Shown here: one piece after another, positions 35,814 to 45,659 of the stretch
Layout of the letters: each line of letters starts with the position of its first letter
Numbering within the stretch: position 1 is the stretch's first letter
Source: Allobosea sp. Leaf344
GTDB taxonomy: Bacteria; Pseudomonadota; Alphaproteobacteria; Rhizobiales; Beijerinckiaceae
Direction: 5' to 3'
Assembly (NCBI RefSeq): GCF_001426225.1
Contig: NZ_LMRT01000016.1
Coordinates: 331,352-395,351 of the forward strand
DNA: 64,000 nucleotides
The notes under the pieces: model-generated
Seen by the model: only the letters and a program-made list of their open reading frames with translations
Databases searched by the model: none
Told to the model about the DNA's origin: nothing
Made by a program: the position numbers and the translations under genes

Positions 35814-36292
35814 GCGGTCCCCCGCTCACTGTCGCCAAGCCTCTGGATCTGCCCCTGACGCAGTCCAAAAAAGCGCGGTCCGTTCCAGCTTGTGCCGGTG
35901 ATGCGCTTGGCAATCAGCGACAGGCTACTGTGGGTCTCTCCGTTCCAGAGAAAGCCCTCGGGCAGGATGCCGACTTCATGCGTCATCCCCTCATACTCGC
36001 GGACCAGGACGGAGCCGGTCTTGATCCGACGGCGCGCTACCCTGCCCTGCTCAAGACGCCGGAGATGACGGCTGAGCTCCGGGTCTAGCTTTCCCAGTCG
36101 CAACTCTTGAAGCCGATGCGCGACCAGCCGCGCGATCAGATCGCGCGAAAGGCATCGGGGCGCAGCCCGACGATACAGCCTTCGAAAATGGGCACGAAGT
36201 TCGTCGAAGCTAGCCGTGGATAGCGCTGCCAGCTCAGCCGCAAACGCAACTGCGCCTTTTACCGTGGCGACCCGGTCCGAAGTGGCGCTCAT
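35810..36292 (-). CDS. DUF2924 protein of recombinase module
   Basis: A 160-residue DUF2924 protein. The family core is plain: LVREYEGMTHEVGILPEGF near residue 95, then SLSLIAKRITGTSWNGPRFFGLR near 122-144 in pieces, with a basic helical N-terminal half. These proteins nearly always accompany this kind of serine recombinase and may help DNA binding or target choice; this is inferred from co-occurrence. It overlaps the DUF3489 stop by one base and the recombinase start by four. Confidence 0.92.
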   Translation of the reverse strand: MSATSDRVATVKGAVAFAAELAALSTASFDELRAHFRRLYRRAAPRCLSRDLIARLVAHRLQELRLGKLDPELSRHLRRLEQGRVARRRIKTGSVLVREYEGMTHEVGILPEGFLWNGETHSSLSLIAKRITGTSWNGPRFFGLRQGQIQRLGDSERGTA

Positions 36293-36630
36293 CAGGCGAC
36301 CTCGGCTGAGGAAACGCGATAGACGCTTTCTGCCGTATCAGTGCCGTTAGCCTTCTCGCGCGAGACGGTGAACCCGCGTTTGCGGAGGCCGGTCAAAGCT
36401 GCCCTCGTTGTATGCGGCAGCCAGCCGGTCACCACAATCAGCCGGGTCAGGCTGGCTCCCTGAGGCGCTTCGAGCAGCCCAAGCACAATGGCGAGCTTGC
36501 TGCCAGACCTAGGCCAAACCTGAGCAGACTGTGGGTTCGTCGCGATTGCAGCCGCGGCTGAGACCGGGTCTGACACGACCACGTCGGCAGGAATATCGGG
36601 AGCAGCAATATTGCGAACGCGGCGAGACAT
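36292..36630 (-). CDS. DUF3489 protein of recombinase module
   Basis: A 112-residue protein with the DUF3489 winged-helix-like core in the C-terminal half (SKLAIVLGLLEAPQGASLTR, GWLPHTTRAALTGLRKRGF, AESVYRVS). It probably binds DNA and controls or assists the module. ATG 36630 has GGAG upstream at suitable distance; the frame before it is non-homologous. First gene of the DUF3489-DUF2924-recombinase operon. Confidence 0.92.
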   Translation of the reverse strand: MSRRVRNIAAPDIPADVVVSDPVSAAAAIATNPQSAQVWPRSGSKLAIVLGLLEAPQGASLTRLIVVTGWLPHTTRAALTGLRKRGFTVSREKANGTDTAESVYRVSSAEVA

Positions 36631-37273
36631 TGAGAACTCCGTGAGCTGGACGACGGGACTGTCCCCGTCACCAGCGCGACCCCGCCTCGGCCTATAGCCG
36701 GCAGGGTGATCAGGAGCGCGGCGCGCGCTCACCCCGCGCCGTCCCACACACCAATGCTCGACTGCCCAACGAAGTCCAGTCGCATCAGCTCGAGAAGTTC
36801 TAGCTCGGACACCGCGCCGGTTGTGGCGGGCCAATGAGAGCAACTATGGCCCATTTGGCCCGGAATTGGCCCATTCTCGACGTTCGCAATGTCTGCTTCC
36901 GGCAGAGCCAATCAGCGAGGCAGTCCGCTGCACGAGACGACTCAATCTCTGCGGTTCAGTTCCGCTTTCCCATTCGGGCAGCTGCGCTAGGCGAGGTCGC
37001 GGCAACACCGCGCCAGTCTTCGCCGTTCACACGTTGATTAGCGGTCAGCTGCATCTGCGATCCGGCGCCAACGGCCAAGGACGCACCCCGGCGACATTCC
37101 TGCAGGCTCCGTGGCTGGACGACGCCTATGAGATCATCGCCGCCAGCAATATACTACATCGGCGGCAACGTCTCCGAGGCTCGCCGCAAGAGACGCCCCC
37201 AGCCGATTAGCTGCTGCAGAGACAAGACATGTCTCTGCCCGACCTCGTCCAGCGTCAGCCGGGCTAGCGACTG
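36631..37273. other. Gene-poor interval right of the recombinase module
   Basis: This 643-base stretch should contain the promoter of the module and its right end. Open frames exist on the plus strand (36821-37210 and 37128-37589) and minus strand (36729-36911), but none matches a family I know, none has a good ribosome site, and composition is mixed. I see no direct repeat of the tRNA-Gln 3' end here. Probably non-coding or decayed sequence. Confidence 0.6.
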
Positions 37274-38797
37274 TCATATGGGCGCAGTGCCAAGTCTTTC
37301 CGCGGTTGCATATCGCCGCAAAGGCAGTGGCGCCGGGCGGGCGGCCGATGTTATCGACAGCTCAACGGATTTAGCTGCGGCGCTGGTCAGGCTCCAGCCC
37401 ATCAGCACCAGCATGGGACCACGGTCGGGCAACTCAGCCAGGCGCTCCGGCAGCTTCGCGATGGTGGATGTCACCAGGGTCTCGTCGGGACGGGTTGCCC
37501 TGAGAACCGCGATGGCCGGGGTGTGCGGGGTGAGCCCTGCTGCCAGCACACGGTCTCGGAACATCGCCAGCGTGGCCCGGGGCATGTAGATCGCGGTCGT
37601 CGCATGCGGATCAGCCAAGGCCGTCCAGTCGAGGTCGTCAGGCAACCGGCCATTGCGGCCATGGCCTGTCACGAACTGAAGCCGGCGGGCATGATCGCGA
37701 TGCGTCAAAGAGACACCAAGGCTTGCAGCAGCGCCCTGGGCCGCGGAAATGCCGGGCACGAGCGTCACGGCGATGCCAGCGGCATTGCAGGCTTCGATCT
37801 CCTCGCCAGCCCGCCCGAAAATGCCGGGGTCGCCGCTCTTGAGCCGGACGACGCGCTTTCCCTGGAGAGCCAGTGCGACCATCAGGTCGTTGATATCGTC
37901 CTGTCGGCAGGACGGCCCGTGGCCCGTCTTGCCGACGAGCATGCGCTTCGCCTCGCGCCGTGCCAGCTCGAGCACGCCGCCGGCGACGAGATCGTCATAG
38001 AGGATCACATCGGCGCTCTGGAGGGCGCTAACCGCCTTCAGGGTCAAGAGCTCAGGGTCTCCTGGGCCAGCGCCGACCAAGGTTACGCGGCCTCGGCCAT
38101 CGTGGGTGCTCTGGAGGTGGTCCAGGGAGGAAAAGAGAGTGTTCCGTTCGATCTCATTTGGCTCTGCAGCTGGAGCCTCGAGCGCCCGGCGGGCGAACTT
38201 TTCCCAAAATGCGCGGCGGAGAGGGAAAGGCAGCGCGCGGGATTGAACCGCCGGGCGCCAGTCGCGGGCCGCCTGGGCCCAGGCCTTCAGGCCTGCCGGC
38301 AGCAATGCCTCGATCTTGGCGCGGATCGCCTGGCCAAGGACCGGAGCGGCGCCGTCTGTCGAAATCGCAACGATCAAGGGCGAGCGGTTGACCAGGGAGC
38401 CGAAGGAAAAATCGCAGAACTCAGGCTTGTCGACGATGTTGACCGGGCAACCTGCCTGGCGTGCGGCCGCGACGAAGCCCTCGGCCTCGGCCCTGTCCTC
38501 GATGTCCCCAATGGCCAGCGCGGCGGCCGACAGATCGCCGCTGCTCCAGATGCGGGAATGGACCGTCAGCTTCCCTTCGGCGGGCGAGGCCAGGAGGCCG
38601 TTGAACTCGTCAGCGCCATCGCCGGCATAGACGTGGAGGTCCGCGCCGGTCGCCAGCAACAGCTCGGCCTTCCACACAGCGCCCTCGCTCGCGCCAGCCA
38701 GTACAACATGGCGGCCCTTCAGCTTGTGGAAGAGGGGCAGTGTCGCCAGCGCCTTGATTCGGCGGCCGGGCAATTCCTGAGGATGTCTTGACGTCAT
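37274..38797 (-). CDS. cysG: Siroheme synthase
   Basis: A 507-residue bifunctional protein. Residues about 15-190 are the precorrin-2 dehydrogenase/ferrochelatase part (LPLFHKLKGRHVVLAGASEG, VNIVDKPEFCDFSFGS, SPLIVAISTDGAAP), and residues about 240-480 are uroporphyrinogen III methyltransferase (VTLVGAGPGDPELLTLKA, YDDLVAGGVL, RLKSGDPGIFGRAGEE, VPGISAAQGAAA). It makes the siroheme needed by CysI encoded two genes upstream in the same operon. ATG 38797 overlaps the small membrane protein stop by ATGA. Confidence 0.95.
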   Translation of the reverse strand: MTSRHPQELPGRRIKALATLPLFHKLKGRHVVLAGASEGAVWKAELLLATGADLHVYAGDGADEFNGLLASPAEGKLTVHSRIWSSGDLSAAALAIGDIEDRAEAEGFVAAARQAGCPVNIVDKPEFCDFSFGSLVNRSPLIVAISTDGAAPVLGQAIRAKIEALLPAGLKAWAQAARDWRPAVQSRALPFPLRRAFWEKFARRALEAPAAEPNEIERNTLFSSLDHLQSTHDGRGRVTLVGAGPGDPELLTLKAVSALQSADVILYDDLVAGGVLELARREAKRMLVGKTGHGPSCRQDDINDLMVALALQGKRVVRLKSGDPGIFGRAGEEIEACNAAGIAVTLVPGISAAQGAAASLGVSLTHRDHARRLQFVTGHGRNGRLPDDLDWTALADPHATTAIYMPRATLAMFRDRVLAAGLTPHTPAIAVLRATRPDETLVTSTIAKLPERLAELPDRGPMLVLMGWSLTSAAAKSVELSITSAARPAPLPLRRYATAERLGTAPI

Positions 38798-39024
38798 CGC
38801 CCGATCGACTGGCTGGCCGGGGACGGGATGGGGCGATCGGGAGCGGGCAGGGCCAGCCATCCCAGCAGAATAATGGCAACCAGCAAACCGAAGCCGAGAT
38901 CGATCCATCGCTCATGGCGGCGCGGAGGCAGGCTGTCGGCGATCTCACAGGGCGGCGTGTCCTCGGTCCAATGGGCCGCGCGTTCCATCAGCTGCGCCTC
39001 CAGGTCATCGCCAGTTGACGTCAT
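38794..39024 (-). CDS. Small single-pass membrane protein in siroheme operon
   Basis: A 76-residue protein with a polar N-terminal half (MTSTGDDLEAQLMERAAHWT, CEIADSLPPRRHERW) and one hydrophobic helix (IDLGFGLLVAIILLGWLALP) followed by a short Pro-rich tail. It overlaps DUF934 upstream and cysG downstream by four bases each, so it is translated as part of the operon. Family not recognised. A membrane role tied to sulfite reduction or siroheme supply is speculative. Confidence 0.7.
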   Translation of the reverse strand: MTSTGDDLEAQLMERAAHWTEDTPPCEIADSLPPRRHERWIDLGFGLLVAIILLGWLALPAPDRPIPSPASQSIGR

Positions 39025-39536
39025 GACGGCGTACTGGCCGCCCTGGCCTGCCGGCGACCTTCGAGAATGTTGCCGTCCCGCCGATAGCCGCGCTGGTAGG
39101 TCTGGCTCAGCCGGCCGACGGCCTGCCGCCACTGTTCGACGGTCTGTCGAGCGGTGCTGCTCTCGGGCAGTTCGATCTCGTCGAAGCCGCAGGCCAGCGC
39201 ATAGTCGAACTGGTCGGGGATCAGCGGCCCCGAGGCGCGCAACGTGCCCCCGAAGCCCGCCCGACGGATCGCCTTCGCCAGGCTGAAACCCCGGCCGTCG
39301 GAGAAGGACGGGAACATCACGGCGATGAGGGCAAGCTGCGGCAGGTGAGGCGAAATGGAGTCGGCGCTCAGGGCATTAGGAACGAGCGCGCCGATCCGCT
39401 GCGCCTGCGCCTTGGCGGCCAAGGCTGGAGGCAGGTTCTCCCAGGGCACCAGCACCTGCGGCAGGTCGCCAATGGCGAGGTCATCCGTGCGTGTCCACGC
39501 GTCGGTCTTGGCACCACCTCGATCAAGCAGCAGCAT
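39021..39536 (-). CDS. DUF934 protein
   Basis: A 171-residue DUF934 protein. The family pattern LVPNALSADSISPHLPQLALIAVMFPSFSDGRGFSLA (in pieces around residues 51-87) is evident, with FDEIELPES near 118 and YQRGYR near the end. DUF934 genes follow cysI throughout alphaproteobacteria and are required for or linked with sulfite reduction; the biochemical role is not defined. It overlaps cysI by 14 bases. Confidence 0.93.
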   Translation of the reverse strand: MLLLDRGGAKTDAWTRTDDLAIGDLPQVLVPWENLPPALAAKAQAQRIGALVPNALSADSISPHLPQLALIAVMFPSFSDGRGFSLAKAIRRAGFGGTLRASGPLIPDQFDYALACGFDEIELPESSTARQTVEQWRQAVGRLSQTYQRGYRRDGNILEGRRQARAASTPS

Positions 39537-41193
39537 CGGCCAACTCCCTGAACGCGGCCTTGAACGGCTCGGGCCCGACGCGCTTCACGGTTTCGATGAA
39601 GGACTCTCCTGTCAGGCGATGCCCCTCGAACACGCCGACAATGGCTTCGATCGCATCCGGCACGGCCTCGGCGGGGAGGCCCGGTCCGAGGATCTCGCCG
39701 ATCGCGGCGTTCTCGGTCGCGTCTCCGCCGAGCGTGATTTGGTAGGACTCGATCCCGCGCTTCTCCAGGCCGAGAATCCCGATATGGCCGACATGGTGAT
39801 GGCCGCATGCGTTGATGCAGCCGGAAATCTTGATGTTGAGCTGGCCGATCTCAGTCTGGCGCTGCTGATCGGCAAAGCGCTGCTGAATGGCCTGCGCGAT
39901 CGGGATCGAGCGTGCCGTGGCCAGGGCGCAGTAGTCGAGGCCGGGGCAGGCGATGATGTCGGTGATCAGGCCGAGATTGGCGGTGGCGAGGCCTGCAGGA
40001 CTTAGCGCCTGCCAGATCGCGAAGAGATCGTCCTGGCGGACATGCGGCAGGACGAGGTTCTGCGCATGGGTCACCCGCAGCTCGTCGAAGGAGTAGCGCT
40101 CGGCGAGATCGGCGACGATGTGCATCTGCTGCGAGGTCGCATCGCCCGGCGCTAGCCCGACCGGTTTCAGCGAGATCGTCACGGCGGCGTAGCCGGGAAC
40201 GCGATGAGCCGTGATGTTGGTGTCGACCCAGCGCGCGAAATCGGGATTGGCGGTCTTGGCGACGGACAGGGACTGACTGTCCCGCGGCAGCGCCGCATAG
40301 GCGGGCGGCGTGAAATAGCTCTCGATACGGGCCAGTTCCTCGGGGTCCGCATTCACCGAGGGCCCGTCCAGCAAGGCGAACTCGGCCTCGACCCGACGGC
40401 CGAACTCGTCCGTTCCGATCTCGTGGACGAGGATCTTGACCCGCGCCTTGTACTTGTTGTCGCGCCGGCCCTCGAGATTGTAGACCCGCATGATCGCTTC
40501 GAGATAGGCGAGCAGATCGCCCTTGGGCAGGAAGTCGCGCACGACCTTGCCGATCATCGGCGTCCGGCCCAGCCCGCCGCCGACGCTGATCTCGTAGCCG
40601 ATCTCGCCGCTCTCCGCGTGTCGCACGATCCGCAGGCCGATATCATGCGCCTTGATCACCGCCCGGTCATGGGTGGCTCCCGTTGCCGCGATCTTGAACT
40701 TGCGCGGCAGGTAGCTGAATTCGGGATGGGCGGTCGACCATTGCCGGATCAGCTCGCAGACGGGCCGCGGATCCTCGATCTCGTCCTGGGCGACGCCGGC
40801 GAAATGGTCGGCCGTGACGTTGCGGATGCAGTTTCCGGAGGTCTGGATGCAGTGCATCTCGACATCCGCGAGGAGGTCGAGGATTTCGGGCACGTCGCGC
40901 AGCTTTGGCCAGTTGAACTGCAGGTTCTGGCGCGTGGTGAAATGGCCGTAGCCGCGGTCGTAGCGCTCGCCGATCAGGGCAAGCTGGCGCAGTTGCCGCG
41001 AGGACAGCGTGCCATAGGGAATGGCGATGCGCAGCATATAGGCGTGGAGCTGCAGATAGACGCCGTTCTTCAGGCGCAGAGGCTTGAATTCATCCTCGGT
41101 GAGGGATCCATCCAGGCGGCGCGCGATCTGGTCGCGAAACTGCGCCACCCGGTCGCGCACGAAGCGCTCGTCAAACTCGTCATAGCGGTACAT
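39523..41193 (-). CDS. cysI: Sulfite reductase hemoprotein
   Basis: A 556-residue nitrite/sulfite reductase. Two-fold repeated ferredoxin-like halves and the siroheme/4Fe-4S cysteines ACPGLDYC near residue 411 and SGCINACGHHH near 450 are present, with GNCIRNVTADHFAGV near 111. With sulfate activation genes beside it and no nitrate genes, sulfite is the expected substrate. ATG 41193 (MYRYDEFDERF) matches homologues. No flavoprotein subunit is nearby, so the electron donor may be ferredoxin or another protein. Confidence 0.93.
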   Translation of the reverse strand: MYRYDEFDERFVRDRVAQFRDQIARRLDGSLTEDEFKPLRLKNGVYLQLHAYMLRIAIPYGTLSSRQLRQLALIGERYDRGYGHFTTRQNLQFNWPKLRDVPEILDLLADVEMHCIQTSGNCIRNVTADHFAGVAQDEIEDPRPVCELIRQWSTAHPEFSYLPRKFKIAATGATHDRAVIKAHDIGLRIVRHAESGEIGYEISVGGGLGRTPMIGKVVRDFLPKGDLLAYLEAIMRVYNLEGRRDNKYKARVKILVHEIGTDEFGRRVEAEFALLDGPSVNADPEELARIESYFTPPAYAALPRDSQSLSVAKTANPDFARWVDTNITAHRVPGYAAVTISLKPVGLAPGDATSQQMHIVADLAERYSFDELRVTHAQNLVLPHVRQDDLFAIWQALSPAGLATANLGLITDIIACPGLDYCALATARSIPIAQAIQQRFADQQRQTEIGQLNIKISGCINACGHHHVGHIGILGLEKRGIESYQITLGGDATENAAIGEILGPGLPAEAVPDAIEAIVGVFEGHRLTGESFIETVKRVGPEPFKAAFRELADAAA

Positions 41194-41197
41194 GCCG

Positions 41198-41554
41198 TCA
41201 CGCTTTCCGGTGCTCGGCGAGACCGTCGCCGGCTTGCTTGCCCAGATCGGGGCGGTTGCTGGGGCCGAGTGTCTTGAAGCGCTCACGGAAATGGCGCGGC
41301 ACCGGGCCGCTTTCGCCAAATGCAACGTCGACCAGGTAGGCATCTACTACCTGCTGGGTCGCGAGCTGTTGGACGGCGAACGCCTCGAGCCGGACTGCCT
41401 CTCCGTCGTCATGTGCGACCAGCGCGAGGCGCGGATCGCGCGTCCACGCAAGAGCGCCGTCGAGGCCCGCAGCCGCGCAGACGACGTCGCCATCGAGCAG
41501 GTCATTGGCCAGCAGGATCGCGGGCAGAGGCGGGCGCTTGGCTGCGCCGGCCAT
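41198..41554 (-). CDS. DUF2849 protein
   Basis: A 118-residue DUF2849 protein (LPAILLANDLLDGDVVCAA, AWTRDPRLALVAHDDGEAVRL, VVDAYLVDV). This family is a constant first gene of alphaproteobacterial cysI operons and its role is unknown. ATG 41554 has AGGAGAAC upstream; an earlier in-frame start lacks that placement. It lies four bases before cysI. Confidence 0.92.
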   Translation of the reverse strand: MAGAAKRPPLPAILLANDLLDGDVVCAAAGLDGALAWTRDPRLALVAHDDGEAVRLEAFAVQQLATQQVVDAYLVDVAFGESGPVPRHFRERFKTLGPSNRPDLGKQAGDGLAEHRKA

Positions 41555-41638
41555 CAGCCGTTCTCCTGCCGGGGCAGCCAAAGACCATCGGTTCGCAGCA
41601 GCGGAAAAATGGCGAGAGCGGTCGAATGAGGCATCTTT

Positions 41639-41664
41639 ATTCCGTTCGTTATTACGAACAGAAT
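41639..41664. promoter_or_regulatory. Palindromic operator before DUF2849-cysI operon
   Basis: A 26-base near-perfect palindrome with arms ATTCCGTTCGT and ACGAACAGAAT (one mismatch) around TATT, located 85 bases before the DUF2849 start in the 228-base gap after cysA. Its core GTTC-N8-GAAC is repeated upstream of the sulfate-binding protein gene. It is a good candidate binding site for a sulfur-responsive repressor; the protein is not identifiable in this window. Confidence 0.6.
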
Positions 41665-41782
41665 CTAGGCGAACGGGCGCGTCGGATCAATTCACGTTCG
41701 CAGGTTGGATTTTTCGAATTCAACGCATCCAAGAGTATAATCGTTCTCGATTGAACGTATGAGGCCGCGCGGAGCCTCCTGC

Positions 41783-42829
41783 TCAAGCCGTCGCGAAAGC
41801 GGTCGCATGCGTGATCTTGACCCTCACGCGCTCCCCGATCGCAGGCGCAACCTGGCTGGTGAGATCGAGCGCGAGTCGCTTCGTCAGGCCAGAGACGGCA
41901 ATTTCCGCGCGGCGAAGCGGCCCCGTTCGCCGCAGCTCCTCGACGACGCCGGGGATCGAAAGGGGCCCGTCGTCGACGAACTTCAGATGATGCGGACGAA
42001 CATAGAGCGCCGCCGCACCGCTCTGGTTCTGGGACAATCCGCCCAGCACGGGCCTGTCGTCCAGAAAGGCCTGGCTGCCGACGATTCTGACAGGCAGGCG
42101 GTTGGCCTCGCCGAGAAACTCGCAGACGAAGGGCGTGGCGGGATGGTCGTAGACGTCGTCGGGCGTCCCCACCTGTTCGAGCTTGCCTTCATGCAGGATG
42201 GCGACCCGGTCGGCGAGTTCCAGCGCCTCCTCCTGGTCATGGGTCACGAACACCGTCGTGTGGCCGGTGCGGCTATGCAGGTCGCGCAGCCAGGCACGCA
42301 AATCCTTGCGGATCCTGGCGTCGAGCGCCCCAAAAGGCTCGTCGAGCAACAGCACCTGCGGCTCGATGGCGAGCGCCCGGGCCAGGGCGACACGCTGGCG
42401 CTGCCCACCCGAGAGCTGGCTCGGATAGCGCCGCTCCAGTCCGGGGAGTTGCACGAGTTCGAGCAGGGCCTGGACGCGCCGCTTGATCTCGGCCGAGTCG
42501 GGGCGCTCCGCACGCGGGCGCGAACGCAGGCCGAAGGCGATATTGTCGGCGACCGTCATCGTCTTGAACAGGGCGTAGTGCTGGAAGACGAAGCCGATGC
42601 GGCGGTCGCGCAGCGACAGATCGCGGGTATCCGTGTCGCCGAACAGGACGCGCCCTGCATCGGCCTGTTCCAGCCCGGCGATCAGGCGCAGCAGCGTGGT
42701 CTTGCCCGAGCCTGACGGGCCGAGAAGCGCGACGAGTTCGCCGGGTTGGATGTCGAGCGAGACATTGCGCAGCGCCTGAAACGCCAGGAAGCGTTTGTCG
42801 ATGGACTCGATCGTGACGGCGACGGTCAT
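41783..42829 (-). CDS. cysA: Sulfate/thiosulfate ABC transporter ATPase
   Basis: A 348-residue ATP-binding subunit. Walker [10 protein letters not shown] near residue 33, signature [15 protein letters not shown] near 134, Walker [13 protein letters not shown] near 153, and H-loop [10 protein letters not shown]. The C-terminal region is the shorter CysA-type regulatory domain. It energises sulfate uptake through CysT/CysW. It lies 15 bases after cysW. Confidence 0.95.
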   Translation of the reverse strand: MTVAVTIESIDKRFLAFQALRNVSLDIQPGELVALLGPSGSGKTTLLRLIAGLEQADAGRVLFGDTDTRDLSLRDRRIGFVFQHYALFKTMTVADNIAFGLRSRPRAERPDSAEIKRRVQALLELVQLPGLERRYPSQLSGGQRQRVALARALAIEPQVLLLDEPFGALDARIRKDLRAWLRDLHSRTGHTTVFVTHDQEEALELADRVAILHEGKLEQVGTPDDVYDHPATPFVCEFLGEANRLPVRIVGSQAFLDDRPVLGGLSQNQSGAAALYVRPHHLKFVDDGPLSIPGVVEELRRTGPLRRAEIAVSGLTKRLALDLTSQVAPAIGERVRVKITHATAFATA

Positions 42830-42844
42830 AGGCGTTTTCCCGGA

Positions 42845-43753
42845 TCAATGACGGCGCGAGGCGGCGATGGCATCGCCATAGCGCCATTCCAGAAGGGCTT
42901 TGAGGGCGAGCGTCACCAGCGCCAATCCCGCCAGCAGCGATGCGACGGCGAAGGCGGCGGCGCTCATGTACTCGTTGTAGAGAATCTCGACATGCAGCGG
43001 CATGGTGTTGGTCAGACCGCGGATCTTGCCCGAAACCACCGCCACCGCGCCGAACTCGCCCATCGCCCGGGCGTTGCAGAGCAGAACGCCATAGAACAGG
43101 CTCCACTTCACATTCGGCAGCGTGATCGAGAAGAACACGCGCCAGGGTGAGGCGCCGAGCGTCAGCGCCGCTTCCTCGTCGGTCGAGCCGATCGCCTGCA
43201 TGTGCGGGATCAGTTCGCGCGCCACGAAGGGGAACGTGACGAAGATCGTCGCGAGCACGAGGCCTGGCAGCGCGAAGATGATCTCGATGCCGTTGGCCCG
43301 GAGAAACGGGCCGAGATAACCCTGCGCACCGAAGAGCAGCACATAGACGAGCCCGGAAATCACCGGTGAGACCGAGAAGGGCAGGTCGATCAGGCTGATC
43401 AAAAGGTTCTTGCCGCGGAACTCGAACTTGGCGATGGCCCAGGCGGCGGCGACGCCGACGACGACGTTGAACGGTACCGCGATGGCCGCGACCAGCAGCG
43501 TCAGCCGGATCGCGGAGACGGCATCGGGCTCGGTGATGGCCTCGCGATAGCCGGACCACCCCCGGGCACCCGCTTCCACGAAGACCGTGATCAAAGGCAG
43601 CAGCAGGAACAGCAGCAGAAAGGCGAGCGAGACCGTGATCAGCGCGGCCTGGATGATGGGGCTTTCGCCGACGACGCTGCGTGCCGATTGTGGCTTGGCG
43701 GCGGGCGCGGGAGCAGCGGCGGCGTCATGGCGGGGCAGGGTTGCGTCAGACAT
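42845..43753 (-). CDS. cysW: Sulfate ABC transporter permease CysW
   Basis: A 302-residue inner-membrane permease with six hydrophobic segments and the ABC coupling segment [21 protein letters not shown] near residue 196. The proline/alanine-rich N-terminal tail (to residue 30) is cytoplasmic. It overlaps the cysT stop by eight bases, and the family features ([21 protein letters not shown]) mark it as CysW rather than CysT. Confidence 0.95.
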   Translation of the reverse strand: MSDATLPRHDAAAAPAPAAKPQSARSVVGESPIIQAALITVSLAFLLLFLLLPLITVFVEAGARGWSGYREAITEPDAVSAIRLTLLVAAIAVPFNVVVGVAAAWAIAKFEFRGKNLLISLIDLPFSVSPVISGLVYVLLFGAQGYLGPFLRANGIEIIFALPGLVLATIFVTFPFVARELIPHMQAIGSTDEEAALTLGASPWRVFFSITLPNVKWSLFYGVLLCNARAMGEFGAVAVVSGKIRGLTNTMPLHVEILYNEYMSAAAFAVASLLAGLALVTLALKALLEWRYGDAIAASRRH

Positions 43754-44600
43754 CGCCGAGCCTCCGTCGCGCGCGCGCCTGGATCAGGTTCACCAGCAGG
43801 ATGAGGGCGAATGAGAGCAGCAGCATCAGCGTCGCGATGACGGCGGCGCCGGCGTAGTCGAACTGCTCCAGCTTGATCACGATCAGCAGCGGCGCGATTT
43901 CCGACAGCATGGGGATGTTGCCGGCGATGAAGATGACGGAGCCGTACTCGCCGACGGCCCGGGCGAAGGCGAGGACGAAACCCGTCAGCAGCGCCGGGAG
44001 CACGGGCGGCAGGATGACCTGGAAAATCGTGCGCAGGCGGCTGGCGCCGAGCAGGGCGGCGGCCTCCTCGATGTCGCCCTGGGCTTCCTCCAGCACGGGT
44101 TGCACCATCCGCACCACGAAGGGCAACCCGATGAAGATCAGGGCAACCATCACGCCGAGCGGCGTATAGGCCACCTTGATGTCGAGGGGGGCGAGCAGGG
44201 CGCCGACCCACCCGTTCGGGGCGTAGATCGCCGCAAGTGCGATGCCCGCGACCGCGGTGGGCAAGGCAAATGGCAGGTCGACGGCGGCATCGATCAGGCG
44301 GCGGCCAGGGAAGTCATAGCGAACCAGCACCCAGGCCAGGATGAGGCCGAAGGCGGCGTTGATGCACGCCGCGAAGAGGGCGCCCAGGAAGGACAGGCGC
44401 AGCGCCGCCAACGTGCGTGGCGAGGTCGCAATGGCCCAGATCTCGGCCGGGCCGGCGCTCGCGGCCTTGATGAATAAGGCCGCAAGCGGGATCAGGACGA
44501 CCAGCGACAGCGCCGTGAGCGTGATGCCGAGCGACAGGCCGAGACCCGGAAGGACGCTCGGCCGGCGCCATGCCGACGGGGCTGCGGCGCGTCCGGCCAT
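43746..44600 (-). CDS. cysT: Sulfate ABC transporter permease CysT
   Basis: A 284-residue permease partner of CysW, with [16 protein letters not shown] near residue 113 and the coupling loop [22 protein letters not shown] near 195. The reading begins at ATG 44600; a GTG one codon upstream (44603) directly abuts the sulfate-binding protein stop and is also possible. Confidence 0.95.
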   Translation of the reverse strand: MAGRAAAPSAWRRPSVLPGLGLSLGITLTALSLVVLIPLAALFIKAASAGPAEIWAIATSPRTLAALRLSFLGALFAACINAAFGLILAWVLVRYDFPGRRLIDAAVDLPFALPTAVAGIALAAIYAPNGWVGALLAPLDIKVAYTPLGVMVALIFIGLPFVVRMVQPVLEEAQGDIEEAAALLGASRLRTIFQVILPPVLPALLTGFVLAFARAVGEYGSVIFIAGNIPMLSEIAPLLIVIKLEQFDYAGAAVIATLMLLLSFALILLVNLIQARARRRLGDV

Positions 44601-44603
44601 CAC

Positions 44604-45641
44604 TCAGCGCGCCGGCTTGTAGAGCTGGTCGAAGGTGCCGCCGTCACCGAAATGGGTCGCTTGCGCCTTGGCCCATCCACCGAAGACAGCGTCGATGGTG
44701 ACAAGGTCGACCTTCGGGAAATTGGCGATGTCCTTGGGGTCAGCGGCTTCAGGATTGCGCGGACGGTAGAAGTGCTTGGCGATGATCGCCTGGCCCTTCG
44801 GCGTGTAGAGGAAGTCAAGATAGGCCTGAGCTTCGGCCCGCGTGCCCTTGGCGTCGACATTGGCGTCCACGATGGCGACCGGCGGCTCGGCGAGGATCGA
44901 CAGGCTCGGAACGACGATGTCGAACTTGTCGGGGCCGAACTCCTTCAGGGCGAGGAACGCCTCGTTCTCCCAGGACAGGAAGACGTCGCCAATGCCGCGC
45001 TGGGTGAAGGTCGTGGTGGCGCCGCGCGCGCCGGTGTCGAGCACCGGGACGTTGGCGAGCAGCTTGGCGACATAGTCGCGGACCTTGGCGTCGTCCTTGT
45101 TGAACGCCTTCTCGGCATAGGCCCAGGCGGCAAGGTAGTTCCAGCGGGCGCCGCCGGACGTCTTGGGGTTGGGCGTGATGATCTGAACGCCGGGCTTGAC
45201 CAGATCGCCCCAGTCCTTGATCGCCTTCGGATTGCCCTTGCGCACCAGGAACACGATCGTCGAGGTGTAGGGCGAGGAGTTCTGCGGCAGGCGCGACTGC
45301 CAGTTCTCGGGCAGCTTCTTCGAACGCTGTGCGACGGCGTCGACGTCGCCCGCCAGCGCCAGCGTCAGCACATCGGCGTTGAGCCCGTCGATGACGGTGC
45401 GCGCCTGTGCGCCGGAACCGCCATGGGACTGGCGGATCGTCGTGATCTTCTTCGCGTTCTTGGCGTTCCACTCCGCGATGAAAGCGGCGTTGATCTCGCG
45501 ATAGAGCTCCCGGGTCGGGTCGTATGAGACGTTCAACAGCTCGGTCTGGGCACGCGCGCCGGCAACGATGCCGAAGCACAGCGAGAACGCCCCCAGGACG
45601 AGGCCGGCATGAACCAAACGATGAATCAAGGGGCGGGGCAT
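44604..45641 (-). CDS. sbp: Sulfate-binding periplasmic protein
   Basis: A 345-residue substrate-binding protein. A signal peptide spans residues 1-31 (cleavage near ARAQTE). The sulfate-binding family markers LNVSYDPTRELYREIN, RQSHGGSGAQARTVIDGL and WENEAFLAL are present. It delivers sulfate (or thiosulfate) to CysTWA. ATG 45641 with GGAGAG six bases upstream is preferred over an ATG eight codons earlier. First gene of the sbp-cysT-cysW-cysA unit. Confidence 0.95.
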   Translation of the reverse strand: MPRPLIHRLVHAGLVLGAFSLCFGIVAGARAQTELLNVSYDPTRELYREINAAFIAEWNAKNAKKITTIRQSHGGSGAQARTVIDGLNADVLTLALAGDVDAVAQRSKKLPENWQSRLPQNSSPYTSTIVFLVRKGNPKAIKDWGDLVKPGVQIITPNPKTSGGARWNYLAAWAYAEKAFNKDDAKVRDYVAKLLANVPVLDTGARGATTTFTQRGIGDVFLSWENEAFLALKEFGPDKFDIVVPSLSILAEPPVAIVDANVDAKGTRAEAQAYLDFLYTPKGQAIIAKHFYRPRNPEAADPKDIANFPKVDLVTIDAVFGGWAKAQATHFGDGGTFDQLYKPAR

Positions 45642-45659
45642 CTTGCTCTCCGTCGTTGA

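Noticed and set aside
36821..37210. A 129-residue plus-strand frame in the gene-poor interval
   Set aside because: No recognisable motif, no ribosome site, mixed composition; kept only as part of the interval description.
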